Shown here piece by piece: positions 50,279 through 59,200 of a stretch of 64,000 bases of DNA. Each line of letters begins with the position of its first letter. The stretch's first letter is position 1. The stretch spans positions 35,618,816 through 35,682,815 of the forward strand of contig CM069606.1 of NCBI GenBank assembly GCA_035771175.1, read 5' to 3'. The notes under the pieces were generated by a model, which was not told where the DNA came from, did not search any database, and worked only from the letters and a program-made list of their open reading frames with translations. The stretch is from Paratinospora sagittata (lineage: Eukaryota; Streptophyta; Magnoliopsida; Ranunculales; Menispermaceae). The position numbers were made by a program, and so were the translations under genes.

Positions 50279-53200
50279 CAGAAAACTAGGAAACTTTCTA
50301 CTCATCTTATGCCTTCCTAGCTTGATATTTGATGAAATTCGCAGGCTCTAGAAAGTTGTGTCTAGGATGATAAAAAGTAAGTGTAGATTATTGACACTTG
50401 TTCATTGTTAATCTTCTTTTGGGTTTAATTTCATAAATGCCCCTTCTAAGATTTTAAAAACTTTAAGACATATATAAGGGGTTTGCTACCAAAATGCACA
50501 TGATGTTGAAAATATTTTTGTTATTAAACTTTTTATACTATTTTTTGGCCAAGCTAGAGCAAATGTGACCCTATTTTTATTTTATTTTTTTAATTTCCAA
50601 TATAATGAGGTTTTCATTAATAAAAATAATGAAAACGCCGCTGAGATGGGAGGCTTTAGTTTTCTAAATGAAGCCACCTGTTGTACAAGTGTTTCCAATT
50701 TTTAATTAAAGACGCCCATATGGCATTTTTTAACAAAATCCAAAAAAGAAAAAAAGGGAATAAAAGAGAGAGAGAGAGAGCACTCTAAAGATAAATTCCC
50801 AAAACAAAAAAAAAAGGAAAAAAAAAAGATTTTTTGTTTCTGTCCAAGTCATAGAGAAAGCGAAAGATAGACGACGACAGAGCGAGACTCCCCTCCATTT
50901 GCTATCTTCACCCACAAAGAGAATTGGGAGAGCTCTCCATCCTCTCTTCCTCTTTTCTTGCTAAAAGGCGTTTTTATGTTTGAAAAATAATAAATTTAAA
51001 TTGGAGATGCACATTGAATAGGGTGCTTCATTTTAGCCATGTTTGCACTCCCTTAAAATTTGCCTGATCTTGTAAGAAGTTTGAAAAGTTTACCAGTTCT
51101 ATAAATATTTTTAGTATCATGAGCATTTTGGTAAACTACCTTCTATATAAGTAGCTGAAGTTTCCAAGCCTTAATCTTTTATTCAAAAATGGTATGCACC
51201 TATGCTACATGGATGCAGGTTTGGGTCAGATATGGGTACATATCTAGAGGTCCGACTTGTTCATTTTCAAATTTTGGGATACGGGGACTTGGCTAAAAAG
51301 TGTCTCAAAATTTGGATTTGGGTACTTTGACAATGTTATGTTTACTATGAAGCCTATATTATATGTTTTTTTTTTTTCCTTTCTTTTTTCTTTTCTTGTT
51401 TTCAATCGTTTATTGTCTTTATGTTTCCTCACTTAAGTGAATTGTCACCTATTAGTCATTATCATCTTTCATACTTTCTCTTCTTTCCATTGGAGAATCC
51501 ACATAGTAATATTCTGAAATCTAAAATGTGGGACACATGTCCCATACCCATGTCTTATCATGAAGGGTGTTAGACACAGGTACGTCCAGCTAAAGTAAAG
51601 AGTTTGGATAACATAGGTGTATATACACATACATTTTGCAATTCATTTCCTTTATAGCTTAGGCCCCCATTCAAGTAGTGCTTAGGCATCATCTCATCTA
51701 AGCAAGGAAAAATCATCTATGCATTGCTTGGGTACTTCTTGTCTTGACAATACTATTTTTGTTTTGTTTGTTTTTCATGGATAAGCTTGAGCGGCATCAC
51801 ATCACATGTCTAACCATAATGCATGGACCCAAAAACCCAACGCATTGCACTCTTGATATACAATGCATATTGCATTACTATAGTATTCAATGTCGATGGG
51901 CCAAACTACTGTTTTTGTTTTTGTGTCAATTATGCATCCATGGTTGTTAGGACTTTCTGTTGGTTATCTGGTATGGTTATTAATATGGCTAAGTGCCAAT
52001 TGGCGGGCATCCATGTGTGCTATGAGTGGCTAGGTCAAATGGCGAGCCAAATTGGGTGTTCCACTTGCCTGTGGCCTATGAAATATTTAGGCATGCCCCT
52101 TGGAGGTAACCCTTCTAGAACAGACTTCTGGGATCCAATAGTGGAAAAGGTATCTAGAAGGCTTGATGGGTGGAAGAGAAGTTTCTTATCAAAGGGGGGA
52201 AGACTTACATTGATCAAGTTGGTTTTAGATGCCCTTCCTGTTTATTTCCTGGCAATGTTTTGGATCACTGGGAAGGTGGCAGATTGCATTGAAAGGCTAA
52301 TGAGAGATTTCTTATGGGAAAATGTCGATAAGATGCATGGTTCTCACCTAGTGGCCTGGCGTATTGTTAAGAGGAAGATTGATCAAGGTGGCTTGGGCAT
52401 TGGAAATATTTCTGTCAGAAACAAAGCCTTGGTTGGAAAATGGTTATGGAGTTTTTCATGTGAGAAAGATCAATTGTGGAGAAAGGTCATCTGTAGTAGG
52501 CATGGACTCCGAGTCAACCTAAGGGATGCTGGGACAACCACTAGTGCCACATTTCGAAGCCCTTGGAAATTTATATCATCAGTTTACCCCATTTTTCTGC
52601 CCTTAATTAGACTTAAACTTGGAAAGGGTGATTCGATTCGTTTTTGGGAGGATCCGTGGTGTGGGAATGACACCCTCCAAACACTCTTCCCCAACCTTTA
52701 CTGCCGCTCTCTTCCCCATAACAAACCTGTCATTGATTTTGAGAAGAATCCAGGGGAATCTACCTTGTCATGGAACCTGCACTTAGGTAGGGATGTTCTT
52801 CCTAGGGAGGAGAGGGATGTGAGATCTTTAGTGAGTTTGCTCGAGGGTTGCCATTTGTTCGGGGAAGATGATCGAGTGGCTTGGCCTTGGGACCCTTCTG
52901 GCATTTTCATCGCAAAATTCTTCCATTCAACCATCCTCAATGACCCTAACGGTACTTCATTTCCTTTTCATAACTCTATTTGGAAAGCCCAGGTACCTTC
53001 AAAGGTTAAATTCTTGTGGTGGGTAGCATCCCATGAGAAGATGAACACAGGGGACATGATGAAAAAACGATTTCCATCCACATGTCTATTCCCACATTGG
53101 TGTTATTTGTGTGGCCAGGATTTTGAATCCATGCGTCACATTTGCTGGTGGTGTCCGGTCGCTTGAGAGGTTTGGAGTCGGTGGTGTTATCATTTCCCTG

Positions 53201-56200
53201 TTATGAGCGACGATTTTTTTGAGGATGACATTATAAATATTTTTCCCTTCATGAACACTGTTCAGTCTTCATGGAGTGACCATTGGAAAGTGGTATGCTT
53301 GGCGGTATTATGGTCCTTATGGAAGGAGAGGAACAAACGGGTCTTTCATGACGAGTTCTTCTCGGCGGCTAAAGTATGAGAGAACTCCCATCTTTTAGCG
53401 TCTTTTTGGGTTGCCACTGGCAATTTGTCTAATGGTTATGCCTTCGGGGATTGGCTTAGAGGGTGGGGTAATTTTGTATCTATATAGAGAAATGTGTGTC
53501 ATGTCATTGTACAAATTTTATGATTCTCTCATTAATATATATACACTATGTTTAGTTTCTTTTAAAAAAAAAACTATTATGACCTGTAAGTTCAGAGGAA
53601 TGCAACCTTATTGATGAGCAATATTGGGAATATGTGAATAGCATGATTGTAATATTAAAAGTATCATAAAAAATTAATGTATCCAACTTTGCCTATGAAT
53701 TCCTTAGTGATGATGGAGAAGTCTTGACAAATCTAAAGTGGTTGATCTTTATTCATCTGAATGTCTAAACTAGTGGAACTTTTTTCATATGAATAACTCG
53801 ATTTAATCGTTTACAGTGAGCTTATAATTTTACCAATTTCTTTTTTTTGATGTTGATCGTTGACATGAAAGGAATCCTTTCTGTTTTATTTTAAATTAGT
53901 GCAAATTGCATAACCAGGTGCCTCTTTCTTTTGATGAACTGTATGCTTATAACTTTTTTCCCACCATTTATTTTGTATGAATATTTTTTTCTGTAAGCAC
54001 TGGAAAATATGGAGTGAAGATATGTGGACAAAACCTTTCAAACGCCGAATTAAAGTCCCTATGTTGAGCCATTTTTATTGTGGTGAAAATTGGAACCTAC
54101 ATTAGGATAGAGACCCTTGATGTTAATTATGTACTTTAGTTCTGGTATCATCTGAATGTTATACATATATGTCACTAACTACAATATGATTTTCTATTTA
54201 AATTTTTGTTGTTCTGGCATTAAGAAAACCCAGAGCATATTCTTCACTGTGCATATTTGTCTATCTGCAGTTAGTTTAATACCTTTTTATTTCATTAATT
54301 TCATATAGAAACATTAAACTTCTCCTATTGATTATAATTGAAGTTCTATTAAATATATTTTCTACTGGACTTGCAATTTGCATTGGTACTTTTTCTTTCC
54401 TTCATTTTTTCTGTTGCTGCTATTGCTATTATGCCCGTCCCCCTTTCTTTTCTGGTTCATCCAAATATCATATTTACTGTGATAAGCAAAAGTATTATGT
54501 AGGCTTTTGGTTAGCATTTGTCAACACCTTTCCTTTTATATATTTAAGGTCTTACACTTTCATCTCTCACAATTTCACTGACTTTATTGCAGGATCTTGA
54601 TGCATTTTCTGCTGCGATTATCGTAACTATTGCATTCTCCTTCATCCCTGCCTCATTTGCGGTTTCTATTGTCAAGGTATTTGCTACTCTCGTGTTTGAA
54701 AAGGATGTATAGCATCTAGCAGTATATTACTTAGTTCTCTCTCAAGGTGATTTCGCCACCATCTTAGATGTAAGTACAAATGCTGAAGTAAAAGCCTTCA
54801 TCACACCTTGGCTTCAATAAACCTGTCCATTCAACTAAACCTTACTTTGCGAGTAGGTTGTTTAAACCACACCAACAACCATAGAGGCTTTATTGTGCTT
54901 GACCGCACCCTAGATCCATCTTATATCTAAGTCTACAGTACTAGTGCCAGCTCACTTAGTTTTTTGTCTTTTAGAAAAAACATTCAACAACCATGCAAAA
55001 AGGTAAAAAGAGGCCATAAGAGGATAAGATGTTCTCTAAAGGCCCCTCAAACAAACTACAAGAAGCTTCTTCAACCCCTGAACCATTCAGAGAAAACAAC
55101 CTTTTGAGAGCTTGCTACAAGCAATCCAAGATGAAGAAGCCTTACAATGAGATAGCTCCCAAGCTGAAACTGCATCCCTACTATGTCCTCAGTACTTAAT
55201 AAGAAAGATTAATGGAGTTTCATATTGTAGGAGTCTTATCTTATTTTCTTTACTTAAAGTATTACATATTTTCACCCTCAGTACTACAACTCGTTTGAGT
55301 GTCATAGTTCCTCATGCAGAGTTGTGAAAGCCTTTCTCTAGTCTTGTGCTCTTTTCAAATCATGGACAGTTTTTCTCTGATTCATGAATTTTAAAGCTGA
55401 ACAGCATCCTTACACACAGATCACCCAAATGGAGTTCTATCCTGGGACTTGGACTTGAGTAGGAACCTCACAATTAGGGAATAAGTTGAAATCAGTCCCC
55501 TCTTAGATATCCTAGGGTAGTTCATTTTTCTAGGATAATGAGGATAGGAGAGTTTGGTCTTTAGATTTTATGGGTTTGTTCTCCGCTAAGTCATTCTTCA
55601 ATCACCTCATCAACACCCCATCACACCCCCTTTTGTGTCCTTTCTTCATTATTGGAAAGATAAATTTCCCTTGAAAGTCAAGGTGTTGGTTTGGCCAGTG
55701 CCCATAGTAAACTCAGTACCAGCAATTACTGCATCGGAGACTCCTTCATCATTTGAGCTTTAGTCCTCATTGTTGTCTTATGTATAAGTAGGTCGGAGGA
55801 AATTTGGATTATATCCGTCTCCAATGCCCTTCACTTCTAAACTTTGGGACAAATGGTATTCGTTTTCCTCTACCTCTATGGGGCATGTTCGCGATTTTGC
55901 CAGTCTTCTTGTGGCGTCAAGCAACAACTACCTTTCTCCTTTCAGTTAAAGTGGTGATTGAAGTGATTCTTTGGTGCATTTGTACTAAGAGAAACAATAG
56001 GATTTTCCTTGAGTTCAAAGTTGGAGAAGAAATTTGGGGTACCTTGCTTTTCCTCGTCTCTTCTTGGTTTGTAGAACTTAACTCTCCAAAGGTTATGAGT
56101 TAGGTGATTGATTGAGCGGGGCATAATGTGGTTTGACCCTTCCCCCCTTCTCCCAAACCTGCCATAGGCAAGAGCTTCATACACTGGGCTACCATTTTTT

Positions 56201-59200
56201 TTCTTGTACTTTTTCGTGTTGCGGGTGAACTTCTTGTGCAAAGCTTTGTATTTCCCCTCTTTGTTTTGATAAATTTTCATGTTCCTTATAAATTTTTTTT
56301 TCTTCGTGTTGTTGGAAAAAGGCTTAGTTGAGTTGAGTCTAATAAAAATATATTTTTATCAAATGTGAGTCCAAATCTAGTGATAGTAATGGTTTTTAAT
56401 TAGAAATTAATCTGTATAGAATGCTATGCATTTTCCTTGCTGGGAAATATATGTTTATTCTATATTGATATTTCATCTATGTATAGCTTTTTACAATATA
56501 TTATTGTAAGTTCCCTGTTTAGCTAGGTGAGTTTGAAAACTTGCAGCCTACAACAGAACATGCGTTAGGTATTTGTGTTGCGTGTATTTCAACTTTGTTC
56601 TTCTACAGGGAGTTGTTATCTTTGTCATGATGTTAAGACCCCAATTCCAAAACTTGGAATTAGGATTTATAACCTCGAAGAGTGTTCCAACTGGATTAGA
56701 ATTTTGATACCAAAGGTATCAAAACTTTAATAACCAATCAAATGTCAAAAATACTGTACGGTCAACTTTGAGTTCTATTAAATTCCTTAATTTGACTAAA
56801 ATCACAAAAATTTCAACAGCACCTCCTCTGAAAGTTATAGACCTATAATACCTACAATATAAAACATTCACATTCTTCTTTGTTTATCATCCATCATATT
56901 CACTACTATCCATAACATCCTAGCAATTTAATTATACTTAATATTTACAATATAAATTTTTTGGTGATACTATATATTTACATTAAAAAAAAAAAATTAT
57001 ACAAACATCTACCAAAATTTCCTACTAGTTGCCTTCTGGATCTGTTTGGCAATTAGCTTCCCTTTCTCTTTTCCTGAAAAAATAATGTGGAAATTTAATG
57101 AGTAACTACAACTCAGTAAATGAATTCTCACTCCTATCATCAAATAGTCATCTAATAACAATTAAATATGAGAATTACATCATAGATGATAAAGTTTCTT
57201 GAAATAGCATTTTCATAGGTAAATGCATGCCATGCAATACACAAGATTTAGAGCTCTTCTCAAAAAAAAAAAATACAGAGGATTTAGAGAGTAAAATTTA
57301 TAGGTTCTAGACATCTTAGTATAGGTCTCCGATCGAATTGTGTTTCATACCACAAGTCAATTAAGATCACAAGAAATAACTTTAATGCACCCCAACGCTA
57401 GCTAGACACCAAAAGTATATAAACTCCATTCCTTGATACATATATTCTAATCATCCAACTGCTACTAGAGATTTTATATTTAACAGAAAATTATAAGTGT
57501 ACAATTTATAAAATAAAATGAACTTCTTAATGATAATTAGAATAATAAGCACAATGCAATGAACAATTATTATGAGACACATATTGAAAATCACACAATA
57601 CATAAACGCATAATTTCCTCTATGAACTCAATACACGCACCAGCGGCAGTACTCCCGAGTTCATAGCAATGATACCGTGTGTTTAATCATTTCGACAACC
57701 CTTCATACCTTATTTCACCATTTCATACTAGCAATAAAACTTACACATTGTTGAGTCTCACAATAAGATTAATGACGTGCAAAATCTCCAATTTCTTTTC
57801 TATGAACCTGAAGTCTCATAGAGTTTCTACTTTGCTTTAATTACATCAGATGTAAATAGCATTGAAGAATTTAACAGGATTCAACATACAACAAGAACAC
57901 ACAATTAATTTACAAATCAGGAGTTTGTTTAATTCAGATTCCCAGCATATCTAACAATTACAATTTCAAATTTATCATTGAATTATTTAGTTCAATGTAT
58001 ACAACACATAGATGGATTATCGAACCCAATATCACAATTTCTAAGTTTTCTTTATATTTGAATACATGTAATCAATTTCAATGATATATTAATTGTATGA
58101 AAATAATTTAGAATGATCAATTTGAGGATAACAGGAGAATTCTACTTACCCATTTCTGTCAAAAATTTTCTAAATAAACTGGAGCTCATAAATTCTTTGA
58201 TTTCAAAACTCCAACCTTTCTTCAAATTGATTTACTTGCTTCACCTATTGTTTTAAAGGAAATAATTCTATTTTTAAACTTAGGATTTCTAATCATTTGA
58301 AGTAAACAATTCCAAATCATTCCAAATAAACTTTGAGAATGATAGTTTTACACCGTTCTCACTTCAAATAAAAATTCCTCTTGTATAAACTCCCCATACT
58401 TTCTTTCAACTATTCAAATCATTCTAATTAAATTTCTAGGTTGAAATCAAAATCAAAAGCATACACAACCATGAATCAAAGTTTTTAAACCTAAATCATT
58501 AATTTTCCTAACCTAGAAACACTCTTCAATTTGAAATTAAAGCTTCAAATCAATTCAAAACTTATCAAATATACTCAATCTATGCTTAGAAGAGCGAATT
58601 TATGTAAAATAGAAAGAAAAAGGAAGAATTGATGAACTTTTACCTGAACTTGAAGGATTTCATTTCAATTCTTTGTTCCCGCTCCTTCTTTCAGTCGCAT
58701 CACATAGAGATTCATTGCAGATTTCTTCTTCTCCTTTGTTCTTCTCTCTTTTTTTTCCACTCTTTCTCTTGGCGTACAAAATGGGGTAAAACCCCATGCG
58801 CACAGTGAAGAAGGGTGAAACTCTTCTTCGCCGCCTTCGCTACATGAGTTTTTTTTTAACTTTATTATTTTTATTTATTATTATTAGTATTGTTTATTTT
58901 TTACTAGAAATATATGAACAACAGCCATTGAACATCACAAAAATAATTTTCACATTCAAACAATTTAATTGGATCATTTAAGCATTAACTAATTATTAAA
59001 TTTACTATATAAAAAATTACTCCATAATATATATGTTTCAAACAAATTACTGAATTTTAGGGATGTTACTCATGGCATGGGCATCAAATGTGCATGTTCA
59101 GACGAAATGGCTTTGCGATTCAAATCAGCTAAAATGCATGTAATGGCACTTTTATTCTTTGTATATTACTCTATAATGACATTACTATTGATGGATAAAC

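Noticed and set aside
51823..51944. N-terminal extension of a 447-residue open frame (51823-53166)
   Set aside because: The first about 40 residues have no similarity to the LINE ORF2 that follows; the LINE is 5'-truncated and the frame runs into it by chance.
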